From positions 1-6,676 of the forward strand of contig JAAYQD010000245.1 in NCBI GenBank assembly GCA_012519465.1: a stretch of 6,676 nucleotides of DNA, in the 5' to 3' direction. Source of the DNA: Candidatus Cloacimonadota bacterium (GTDB taxonomy: Bacteria > Cloacimonadota > Cloacimonadia > Cloacimonadales > Cloacimonadaceae). The notes beneath the pieces were generated by a model. The model saw only the letters and a program-made list of their open reading frames with translations, did no database searches and was not told the origin of the DNA. Below are positions 1-6,144 of the stretch, piece by piece; within the stretch, counting starts at the first letter, position 1, and each line of letters starts with the position of its first letter. Position numbers and translations under genes: made by a program.

Positions 1-1399
1 CGCTCAGCTCCTCTGATACCAACACATCCCAATCCGCATCATCCATCTTTACCAGTTTTTGCCGCAGGTCCATGATTGCCGTATCACCCTCAAAAGCGAT
101 CTGTGAAAATTCCTCCACCCGGCTTCTATCTGCCTGGGGAAATCTGGACATCAATTCCTGGGTGCGCTCAAAAACAGCGGGGGCAAGATAAAACCAGCCG
201 TTGCCACTTTCGTCATCTTTCTGAAAATCGCTGCGCACCAGGGAGCTATTGAAGCGCGTCACAGAGAGCGGCACCTCTTCACCTGCAGGATAGCGCAGCC
301 ACCCCTCCATGATCACCATTTCTCCCATTTTCTTCAGTTCCAGGCTGATTCTGGGCTCCTCATCCACGATGTAGGGCAATTGTATCTGCTCGTCAAAATC
401 CAGATAGATATCATGACGGCGCAATTCATGATACACCACAGTGCGATAGTAAACCAGGTCTTTGAGGCTCAGGACCAGTTGATTATCCATCAGTTGCCGG
501 ATTTTCTCATCGGTCAATGGCAGCCACACAGGATATGCCTGGTTTTGCAGCAGCAGCCACGTGGGATAGCCCACCGCCCAGGTGGAAATCTCATCCACGA
601 TCACCGGCCTCATCACATAGCTGTTTTTGCCCACAGGCTCGATGCGCAGGCTGAGCGGATATGGCTTGTGATGTATCTTCAAAGGATCGCCAGTTTCTTT
701 GATGCGCACAAAATCCCCACACAATCCCAAACGATCAAACACCAGGCTCAGAAAGCTTTTATTGAGGGAGATATAGCCATACTTTGTGCTTTGCGCCGCC
801 CTGTTTGCATACAGCCATTCCAAAAAGCTCAGGCGCGGATTGCTGAAAGCCTGTATATTGTGTTGGTAAACGTCTTTGTCATATTCCACCTCCTGCCCAC
901 TGCCCTGTATATGCTTTATCAATTGTGGAATATCTATCTGTGCAAAGCGGGAATAATAAAACCTCACCGTGGGCATCTTGGGATTATACAGCCCCTCTAT
1001 TTCCAGGGAAGCGTCTGCCAAAACGGCTGCCCAATCCTCGCTCATGCGCAGATCTTCCTTCAGGTTGGTTTCCACCGCCGGAGTATCCAGGATATCAGTG
1101 CTGAGATGATGATAGGCATAGCGCAATACAGAGAGGTAATGGCGGCAATTAGGCGAATCCCCACATTCAGAACAGTTATGCGCCACAATCTGCTCTTGGG
1201 ATGGATCATACACCACATGCACATGCTCGCTAAAGTGACGTTTTATCTCAGGTGTGGGAAAGAATCTGAGGTGAGACAATCCATTTTCATCCACCGAACG
1301 CCAGTATTCCAAATCCCCTTCGCTTAATACGATGATGGCCTGATTGAAATACCAGGTGGCAGATTGCACGTGATAATCTTTGCTAAAAAGACGCGCCAT
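1..1399 (-). CDS. Probable SNF2-family helicase, N-terminal part with SWIM-like zinc motif (partial)
   Basis: An uninterrupted reading frame runs leftward from ATG (1397-1399) off the window edge, giving 466 residues and no stop. A good ribosome site (AGAGGAA, 1402-1408) precedes the start. Near the N-terminus, C76-x2-C79-x5-C85-x-H87 followed by LSVLRYAY resembles a SWIM zinc finger, although the usual first pair is CxC rather than CxxC. Residues about 348-378 (EPRISLELKKMGEM, then a WLRYPAGEEVPL segment) and about 432-466 (a leucine-rich stretch ending in WDVLVSEELS) resemble the region before the ATPase core in bacterial SWIM/SNF2 helicases. No signal peptide or membrane segment is seen, so it should be cytoplasmic and act on nucleic acid. 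The Walker A and DEAH motifs would lie beyond the left edge, so the family call is inferred from the pre-ATPase region. The gene is divergent from rnfC and probably independent of it. Reality of the gene is near certain; its identity is moderate. Confidence 0.68.
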   Translation of the reverse strand, partial: MARLFSKDYHVQSATWYFNQAIIVLSEGDLEYWRSVDENGLSHLRFFPTPEIKRHFSEHVHVVYDPSQEQIVAHNCSECGDSPNCRHYLSVLRYAYHHLSTDILDTPAVETNLKEDLRMSEDWAAVLADASLEIEGLYNPKMPTVRFYYSRFAQIDIPQLIKHIQGSGQEVEYDKDVYQHNIQAFSNPRLSFLEWLYANRAAQSTKYGYISLNKSFLSLVFDRLGLCGDFVRIKETGDPLKIHHKPYPLSLRIEPVGKNSYVMRPVIVDEISTWAVGYPTWLLLQNQAYPVWLPLTDEKIRQLMDNQLVLSLKDLVYYRTVVYHELRRHDIYLDFDEQIQLPYIVDEEPRISLELKKMGEMVIMEGWLRYPAGEEVPLSVTRFNSSLVRSDFQKDDESGNGWFYLAPAVFERTQELMSRFPQADRSRVEEFSQIAFEGDTAIMDLRQKLVKMDDADWDVLVSEELS

Positions 1400-1442
1400 T
1401 ATTCCTCTTTTATTTTCTATTTCATTCCACCCCCGTCACACT

Positions 1443-1471
1443 AACATATTCTGTCAACCTATTTCGCACAA
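1443..1471 (-). promoter_or_regulatory. Candidate promoter for the minus-strand helicase-like gene
   Basis: Read on the minus strand, TTGTGC (1466-1471) and TATGTT (1443-1448) are separated by 17 bases, a sigma-70-like arrangement about 44 bases before the ATG at 1399. A perfect TTGACA also lies at 1452-1457, but no acceptable -10 box follows it at the right spacing. Both matches are modest, so this is only a plausible placement. Confidence 0.22.
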
Positions 1472-1596
1472 AAAAAGCATTTCCACGTATTTTTAAGCCA
1501 TATAATGCCATAGCCATCTGTCTGAAACCAAAGACAGTCCGTTTTTCTGGCTGTCTCTCGATCAAGCCTTTCTGCCTTGTTTCTTATGAGATGTGC

Positions 1597-1651
1597 TTGT
1601 GATGCCGTTGCGATGCCCAGCGGATTGCTGGGTATCGCAACGGCATCACAA
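1597..1651. repeat. Long imperfect palindrome (REP-like element)
   Basis: The arms 1597-1620 and 1628-1651 are 24 bases each and complementary throughout except for one G-T pair, around a 7-base loop (CGGATTG). The core of the left arm is GATGCCGTTGCGATGCCCAG. As RNA or extruded DNA this would be a very stable hairpin. No U-tract follows on either strand, and neither flanking gene would read through it from a start-proximal promoter, so a terminator role is unlikely. Length, symmetry and intergenic position fit a dispersed palindromic repeat of the REP or small non-autonomous element kind, but the copy number elsewhere in the genome is unknown. Confidence 0.75.
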
Positions 1652-1658
1652 CGGCATC
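1638..1658. repeat. Tandem 10-base repeat at the palindrome's right arm
   Basis: CAACGGCATC occurs at 1638-1647 and again at 1649-1658, an 11-base period. The first copy is part of the palindrome's right arm and the second lies mostly just outside it. The left arm carries the inverted form only once, so the element is asymmetric. This could come from slippage, or it could be a head or tail mark of the repeat element. Confidence 0.7.
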
Positions 1659-1852
1659 CAATAGGCAAGGAAGTGGGATAAGGGTGTTTTCTACTCCAGT
1701 TTATGCTGATCATCGTGGGTGTGTGCATGTGGAGAAAATAGATAACGGCAGGCACTATCCTTTTTATTATTTATAACCCATCTACCCATAACAGATTACA
1801 AAGCCAATAAGGTCCATTTTACAGCATGGAAAAATCCAAAACCAAAAAAATA

Positions 1853-1914
1853 GCTTGCCCAATATGCTTATTTAATTTAAGTGGATTTCAAAATAATTAT
1901 AAAGGCTTGCCCAA
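1853..1914 (+). promoter_or_regulatory. Direct repeat GCTTGCCCAA bracketing the likely rnf promoter
   Basis: Identical 10-base copies lie at 1853-1862 and 1905-1914, 52 bases apart start to start, which is close to five turns of B-DNA. Between them is a strongly AT-rich stretch containing TATAAA (1898-1903), a plausible -10 box, with a poor -35 candidate TTTAAG (1876-1881) 16 bases upstream. If transcription starts near 1910, the second copy would overlap the start site and the first would lie upstream of -35. That arrangement would suit a regulator binding two sites. The repeats are seen directly; the promoter and operator roles are inferred. Confidence 0.35.
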
Positions 1915-1924
1915 GGTGAGTCAC

Positions 1925-1929
1925 AGGAG
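1925..1929 (+). promoter_or_regulatory. Ribosome binding site that fixes the rnfC start
   Basis: AGGAG lies 5 bases before the ATG at 1935 but only 2 bases before the in-frame TTG at 1932. The spacing favours ATG 1935, so the extra leading residue from the TTG start is probably not part of the protein. Confidence 0.75.
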
Positions 1930-1934
1930 CGTTG

Positions 1935-3260
1935 ATGAGCTATAAATCGTTTCCTGGAGGGGTACATCCTCGAGACCACAAACAGTTTTCCGCAGCAGCC
2001 TCAGTGGAGGATATGCCGTCCCCGGCGCGTGTGGTCATCCATTTATCCCAACATATTGGATCACCTTCCACCCCTATTGTCAAGGTGGGAGACGAAGTAA
2101 AAACAGGTCAGCTAATCGCCGAAGCTTCCGGCTTTGTTTCCATCCCCCAACACGCCTCCATCAGCGGCAAAATCTCCAAAATCGATCGCTTTTACCATCC
2201 CACCGGCATCAAACAAGTGGCAATCGAAATCACCTCTGATGATCAAGACGAATGGGTGCAGCTGGTGGATGAAGCAGATTTTATGAATCTTTCCCCATCT
2301 GAAATGAAAGAGCGCGTGGCAGCCGCCGGCATCTGTGGCATGGGCGGTGCGGGCTTCCCCACCGTGGTAAAGCTTTCCCCGCCAGAGGATAAGCCCATTG
2401 ATACGGTGATCTTAAACGGCGTGGAATGCGAGCCTTACCTCACTGCAGATTATCGCCTGATGTTAGAGCGCGGAGAGGATATCATCCAAGGGCTAAAGCT
2501 GATTATGAAGATGGTGGATGCCCGGCGCGGCGTGATTGGCATCGAAGCCAACAAACCTGACGCTATCGAGCTTATGCAGAGGCTTTGTGCCCAGGACCCC
2601 GCTCTGGAAGTGGTGCCGCTCAAGCTCAAATACCCTCAGGGTGCAGAAAAGCAGCTGATCTATGCCGCCACCAAGCGCAAGGTTCCCAATGCCGGCGGAC
2701 TTCCCAGTGCCGTGGGAGTGGTGGTGCAAAACGTGGCCACCGCCGTGGCTATCTACGAAGCCATCCGCTATCGCAAACCTTTGATAGAAAGAGTGATATC
2801 CGTCACCGGTCGCATCGTTAAAAATCCCAAAAACCTCAAAGCCCGCATCGGCACCCCCTACAGTGAATTGGTGGATTTTTGCAGTGGACTCACCGAACCT
2901 GCCGGCAAATACATCTCCGGCGGACCCATGATGGGCTTTGCCATCCCCAATTTGGATGCCCCTGTGGCAAAGGGCAGCTCCGGCTTGGTGATCTTTGACA
3001 CCCGTGAAGCCCACGATTTGGAAGAAAAAGATTGCCTCCGCTGTGCCCGCTGTGTGGATGTGTGTCCCATGGACCTCATGCCCAGCCTGTTGGCAATGAA
3101 CGTAAAGGCAAAAAACCTGGATATGGCAGCCAAGCTGGGGCTGAATGATTGCATCAAATGTGGCAGTTGTGCCTATGTGTGCCCCGCCCATATCCGTTTG
3201 GTGCAATGGATAGAAACCGGTAAAGTGCGTTGGGCAGAGGCCCAGCGTAATCCAAAATAG
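1935..3260 (+). CDS. rnfC: Rnf complex subunit RnfC (NADH/flavin and 4Fe-4S subunit)
   Basis: RnfC is the peripheral cytoplasmic subunit where electrons are exchanged with NAD(H). The 441-residue protein opens with the family's FPGGVHP signature (residues 6-12), followed by a barrel-sandwich-like region containing VGDEVKTGQLIAEASG. The glycine-rich GMGGAGFPT (135-143) belongs to the Nuo51-like flavin/NADH fold, and LNGVECEPYLTADYRLM (160-176) and KYPQGAEKQLIYA (232-244) are typical RnfC segments. Two ferredoxin-type 4Fe-4S motifs follow: C367, C370, C373, C377 and C406, C409, C412, C416. The protein ends soon after, so it is the compact form without the long alanine-rich tail of the enterobacterial protein. 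It is first in the operon and 14 bases before rnfD. The ATG at 1935 is preferred over TTG 1932 because of AGGAG spacing. Identity is very secure. Confidence 0.97.
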   Translation: MSYKSFPGGVHPRDHKQFSAAASVEDMPSPARVVIHLSQHIGSPSTPIVKVGDEVKTGQLIAEASGFVSIPQHASISGKISKIDRFYHPTGIKQVAIEITSDDQDEWVQLVDEADFMNLSPSEMKERVAAAGICGMGGAGFPTVVKLSPPEDKPIDTVILNGVECEPYLTADYRLMLERGEDIIQGLKLIMKMVDARRGVIGIEANKPDAIELMQRLCAQDPALEVVPLKLKYPQGAEKQLIYAATKRKVPNAGGLPSAVGVVVQNVATAVAIYEAIRYRKPLIERVISVTGRIVKNPKNLKARIGTPYSELVDFCSGLTEPAGKYISGGPMMGFAIPNLDAPVAKGSSGLVIFDTREAHDLEEKDCLRCARCVDVCPMDLMPSLLAMNVKAKNLDMAAKLGLNDCIKCGSCAYVCPAHIRLVQWIETGKVRWAEAQRNPK

Positions 3261-3274
3261 GACAGGCAAGAAAT

Positions 3275-4378
3275 ATGAAAGATAAAGTATTAGTATCGCC
3301 GGCACCCCATCTCCACGATAGCAGCAGCATCCCCAAGGTGATGTGGAATGTGGTGTTGGCTTTGGTTCCCGCGCTCATCGCAGCGGTCTATTTTTGGGGA
3401 TTCAATGCGCTGCTACTCACCCTCTTGGGAGGCGTCTCCGCGGTATTCACGGAGGCGTTGATCCAAAAACTGCGCAAGGTGCCCATCTCTGTATCCGATG
3501 GCAGCGCCTTCCTCACCGGTATTTTATTATCCTACAATATCCATGCCAATGCCCCCTGGTGGCTGCCCGTGGTGGGAGCCGCCTTTGCCATCGCCATTGG
3601 CAAACAGGTGTTTGGCGGCTTGGGCAACAACCCCGTCAATCCCGCTCTCTTGGGACGCGCCTTCCTCCTGGCATCCTGGCCCACCCTGATGACGGATGGT
3701 TGGATTGCCCCCAAAGGTGGAGCCTTAAGCGGCATCACCAATCTCAATCTCATCCATAGCAACCTGCAGGCAGTATCTGGCAAAGCCCACGCTCTGGTAA
3801 CCGGCGCCACCCCGCTCAATATCGCCCAAAGCCTGCGGGATAGCACCTTCGTGAATAGCCTCACAGCGGATGCCGGCACCAATATGGACCTCGCCAACCG
3901 CATCTTCACCGGCATCACCGATGGCAGCACCCTGCAAAACCTTTTCTGGGGCAATATCGGTGGCTGTATCGGCGAAGTGTCTGTATTTGCCCTGCTGATT
4001 GGCGCTGCCTGGCTCTTGTGGAAGAATATCATTGAATGGCGCATCCCCCTCTTTTATCTGGGCACCGTGGCTGTTCTCACCTTCTTCTTTGGCACCATCC
4101 CCGGTAGCGGTTACAGCTTTTCCATTCCCATCTTCCACCTCTTTTCCGGAGGACTCATGTTAGGCGCCTTCTTTATGGCGACGGATTATAGCACCACGCC
4201 CATGACCCGCAAGGGAAGGATCATCTTTGGCATCGGCTGTGGCGTGCTCACCGTATTGATCAGATTTGTGGGCGGCTATCCCGAGGGGGTCAGCTATTCC
4301 ATCCTCCTCATGAACGTCTTTACTCCCCTCATAGACGCTCTCACCATACCAAAAGCATTCGGGAAGGTGAAAAAATGA
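3275..4378 (+). CDS. rnfD: Rnf complex membrane subunit RnfD (flavinylated)
   Basis: RnfD is an integral membrane subunit related to NqrB that carries covalently bound FMN and takes part in electron transfer across the membrane. The 367-residue protein has about nine or ten hydrophobic segments. The flavinylation motif TGAT is at 176-179, so T179 is the expected FMN-linked threonine; attachment would need an ApbE-type flavin transferase, which is not in this window. Other family segments are DGSAFLTGILLS (75-86), GNNPVNPALLGRAF (117-130), FMATDYSTTPMT (300-311) and EGVSYSILLMN (337-347). The length is usual for the family. The ribosome site is weak (AGG at 3264-3266, 8 bases before ATG), perhaps helped by translation arriving from rnfC. 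The stop overlaps the rnfG start as ATGA, indicating coupled translation. Confidence 0.97.
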   Translation: MKDKVLVSPAPHLHDSSSIPKVMWNVVLALVPALIAAVYFWGFNALLLTLLGGVSAVFTEALIQKLRKVPISVSDGSAFLTGILLSYNIHANAPWWLPVVGAAFAIAIGKQVFGGLGNNPVNPALLGRAFLLASWPTLMTDGWIAPKGGALSGITNLNLIHSNLQAVSGKAHALVTGATPLNIAQSLRDSTFVNSLTADAGTNMDLANRIFTGITDGSTLQNLFWGNIGGCIGEVSVFALLIGAAWLLWKNIIEWRIPLFYLGTVAVLTFFFGTIPGSGYSFSIPIFHLFSGGLMLGAFFMATDYSTTPMTRKGRIIFGIGCGVLTVLIRFVGGYPEGVSYSILLMNVFTPLIDALTIPKAFGKVKK

Positions 4379-4941
4379 AGTTATATCTCAAACTTGGCTT
4401 TATCCTGCTGGTGGTCACCGTGATTGCCACAGGCATCCTGGCTTATGTCAATTCCATCACCGCTCCCCAAATAGAGGCTCTCAAACAAGAGGAAGCCATC
4501 AAAAGCCGTGAAGAATTGATACCCGATTCCATCTTTGAAGAGGTGGAGGTCTCCCCGGATTTCAGCTATTTTATAGCCCGCAACAAAGACACCGAGGAAA
4601 TACAGGGCTATACCTTCATCGCCTCTCAAAGGGGATACAGCGACAATGTGAAAACGATGGCTGGTGTGGATCCTGATTTTAAGCTGACTGGCATCAAGGT
4701 GGTGGAGCAATCCGAAACCCCCGGCCTCGGGGCAAATTGCACCGGTCCTGACTTTACCAAACAATTCCAAGGTAAGACCATGGAAGACCTGATGGCGGAT
4801 AAGGATGGCGGCAAGATCAAGAGCCTCTCCGGCGCCACCATCACCACCCGCGCCATTGCCTCTTCCCTCAAACAAGCCATCCAAACTCTGCAACAACACG
4901 TGCAACAACAAGCCCAAACCATTCAGGAGGATGCCCAATGA
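4375..4941 (+). CDS. rnfG: Rnf complex subunit RnfG (flavinylated, membrane-anchored)
   Basis: RnfG, related to NqrC, is anchored by one N-terminal helix and holds a covalent FMN on its extracytoplasmic domain. The 188-residue protein has one clear membrane segment at about 5-27, followed by the FMN-binding domain. Key motifs are SETPGLG (113-119) and SGAT (152-155), with T155 the expected flavin-bearing threonine. The last 25 or so residues are rich in glutamine (QQHVQQQAQTIQEDAQ), probably a helical or flexible tail. The start overlaps the rnfD stop (ATGA), with AAGG at 4364-4367 as ribosome site, and the stop overlaps the rnfE start in the same way. This places it firmly in the coupled core of the operon. 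Confidence 0.97.
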   Translation: MKLYLKLGFILLVVTVIATGILAYVNSITAPQIEALKQEEAIKSREELIPDSIFEEVEVSPDFSYFIARNKDTEEIQGYTFIASQRGYSDNVKTMAGVDPDFKLTGIKVVEQSETPGLGANCTGPDFTKQFQGKTMEDLMADKDGGKIKSLSGATITTRAIASSLKQAIQTLQQHVQQQAQTIQEDAQ

Positions 4942-5528
4942 AATTCTTTTCCGAACTCACCAAAGGCATCATCAAAGAAAACCCCATCTTTGTGATTGTC
5001 TTGGGGATGTGCCCCACGCTGGCAGTCTCCACTTCCGTGGATAACGCCCTGGGTATGGGCCTTGCAGCCACCTTCGTGCTGATATGCTCCAATATGATGA
5101 TTTCGCTCATCAAGGGCATAGTCCCCGCCCAAATCCGCATTCCCATCTACATCGTGGTGATTGCCGCCTTCGTAAGTATCATCAATATGGCAATGGAGGC
5201 GTATTTGCCAGATCTGCACAAAGCCTTAGGCATCTTCATCCCCCTCATCGTGGTCAATTGCATCATCTTAGGGCGTGCCGAAGCTTTTGCCAGCAAAAAC
5301 AATGTGCTCAATTCCATGGCAGACGGCCTGGGCATGGGCCTGGGCTTCACCCTCTCCCTATCGGTGGTTGCCACCATCCGCGAAATCTTGGGCAATGGCA
5401 CCTGGCTCAAAATGCAGGTGTTACCCTCCACCTATGATCCCATGTTAGTGGCAATTTTGGCACCCGGTGCCTTCATCACCCTTGGTCTTCTGATGGCGGT
5501 CATGAATATCATCAAGGAGAAGAACTAA
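4938..5528 (+). CDS. rnfE: Rnf complex membrane subunit RnfE
   Basis: RnfE is an integral membrane subunit homologous to NqrD and paralogous to RnfA. The two pack as an inverted pair and, in solved Rnf/Nqr structures, share a 2Fe-2S cluster in the membrane. The 196-residue protein has about six hydrophobic segments. C25 in LGMCPTLAVS and C108 in VNCIILGRAEAF are the expected cluster ligands, and DGLGMGLGFT (129-138) is a family segment. A strong AGGAGG (4925-4930) lies 7 bases before the ATG. The start overlaps rnfG by ATGA, and the stop shares one base with the rnfA start (TAATG). No oddities in length or motifs are seen. Confidence 0.97.
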   Translation: MKFFSELTKGIIKENPIFVIVLGMCPTLAVSTSVDNALGMGLAATFVLICSNMMISLIKGIVPAQIRIPIYIVVIAAFVSIINMAMEAYLPDLHKALGIFIPLIVVNCIILGRAEAFASKNNVLNSMADGLGMGLGFTLSLSVVATIREILGNGTWLKMQVLPSTYDPMLVAILAPGAFITLGLLMAVMNIIKEKN

Positions 5529-6130
5529 TGGGATATCTTGGTCAAATCTTTGTGATGGCGATTACTGCCATCTTTATCCAAAACTACGTTCTTTCCCGCT
5601 TTTTGGGGCTTTGCCCTTATCTGGGTGTATCCAAAAAGATAGATTCCGCCTTTGGCATGGGGATGGCGGTGATCTTTGTGATGACCCTCACCTCATCCAT
5701 CACCTATCTCATCAACCGCTATCTGCTCACCGGCATGATGTATCTGCAAACCATAGCCTTTATCCTCACCATCGCCGCTCTCGTCCAATTTGTGGAAATG
5801 GTGATCCAAAAGAAGGCGCCCGCCCTCTACAAATCCTTAGGCGTATATCTGCCCCTCATTACCACCAACTGTGCCGTGTTGGGTGTGGCAATCCTCAATA
5901 CCACTGCCTTGCGTCCGGATGGAATCACCCCCTATAACTTTCTGGATAGCACGCTCAACGGCTTCTTTTCCGGCGTGGGCTTCACCGTGGTGCTCTTGGC
6001 AATGGCTGGTATCAGGATGAGGCTGGAACTGGTGAACCTGCCCAAAAGCATGAAAGGAATGCCCATTGCGCTCATCCTTGCCGGCATTATGGCGCTGGCT
6101 TTTTATGGCTTTATGGGCTTCAAAATCTAA
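5528..6130 (+). CDS. rnfA: Rnf complex membrane subunit RnfA
   Basis: RnfA is the partner of RnfE, homologous to NqrE, with about six membrane segments and opposite topology in the family. The 200-residue protein shows the family N-terminus with NYVLSRFLGLCPYLGVSKK (19-37), where C29 is one expected ligand of the shared 2Fe-2S cluster; the other is C115 in TTNCAVLGVA. The motif LDSTLNGFFSGVGFT (139-153) is also typical. AGGAG (5515-5519) lies 8 bases before the ATG, and the start overlaps the rnfE stop by one base. The parallel motifs in RnfA and RnfE (LCP/MCP early, NC late) show their shared ancestry directly. Confidence 0.97.
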   Translation: MGYLGQIFVMAITAIFIQNYVLSRFLGLCPYLGVSKKIDSAFGMGMAVIFVMTLTSSITYLINRYLLTGMMYLQTIAFILTIAALVQFVEMVIQKKAPALYKSLGVYLPLITTNCAVLGVAILNTTALRPDGITPYNFLDSTLNGFFSGVGFTVVLLAMAGIRMRLELVNLPKSMKGMPIALILAGIMALAFYGFMGFKI

Positions 6131-6144
6131 GGGAGGAAACTTAA

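Larger units (their letters stand above)
1400..1934. other. Divergent intergenic region, no convincing gene
   Basis: This stretch separates the start of the minus-strand helicase-like gene from rnfC, so both promoters should lie in it. It holds a long palindrome (1597-1651), short alternating inverted repeats (1518-1556), and an AT-rich segment next to rnfC bracketed by a 10-base direct repeat. I see no tRNA-like or rRNA-like sequence. A GTG-started 98-codon frame on the minus strand (1459-1755) crosses the palindrome but has no convincing support as a gene. Confidence 0.8.

Noticed and set aside
380..1327. A 315-codon plus-strand frame
   Set aside because: It lies entirely opposite the minus-strand helicase-like frame, which has a proper ribosome site and family-like segments. 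The plus-strand product is rich in His, Gln and Ile with no recognisable domain, typical of an antisense shadow.
1452..1457. A perfect TTGACA -35 box on the minus strand
   Set aside because: At 16-18 bases downstream the sequence is G-rich with no -10-like hexamer, so it is not supported as the active -35 element.
1597..1651. The palindrome as a rho-independent terminator
   Set aside because: No T-run follows the stem on either strand, and the flanking genes are divergent, so neither transcript should end here.
1459..1755. A 98-codon minus-strand frame starting with GTG
   Set aside because: It reads through the palindrome, which gives a mirrored stretch (DAVAIPSNPLGIATAS). It has a poorly spaced ribosome site and no recognisable domain. 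It is most likely a chance frame in a repeat-bearing spacer, though expression was not excluded.
2493..3305. A 270-codon minus-strand frame
   Set aside because: It is antisense to rnfC, which carries unmistakable RnfC motifs over the same bases. The product is His/Gly-rich low-quality sequence.
4938..6130. rnfE and rnfA as nqrD and nqrE of a Na+-NQR operon
   Set aside because: The neighbours are RnfC with two ferredoxin-type clusters and a cysteine-rich RnfB, with no nqrA or nqrF. This identifies the Rnf complex.
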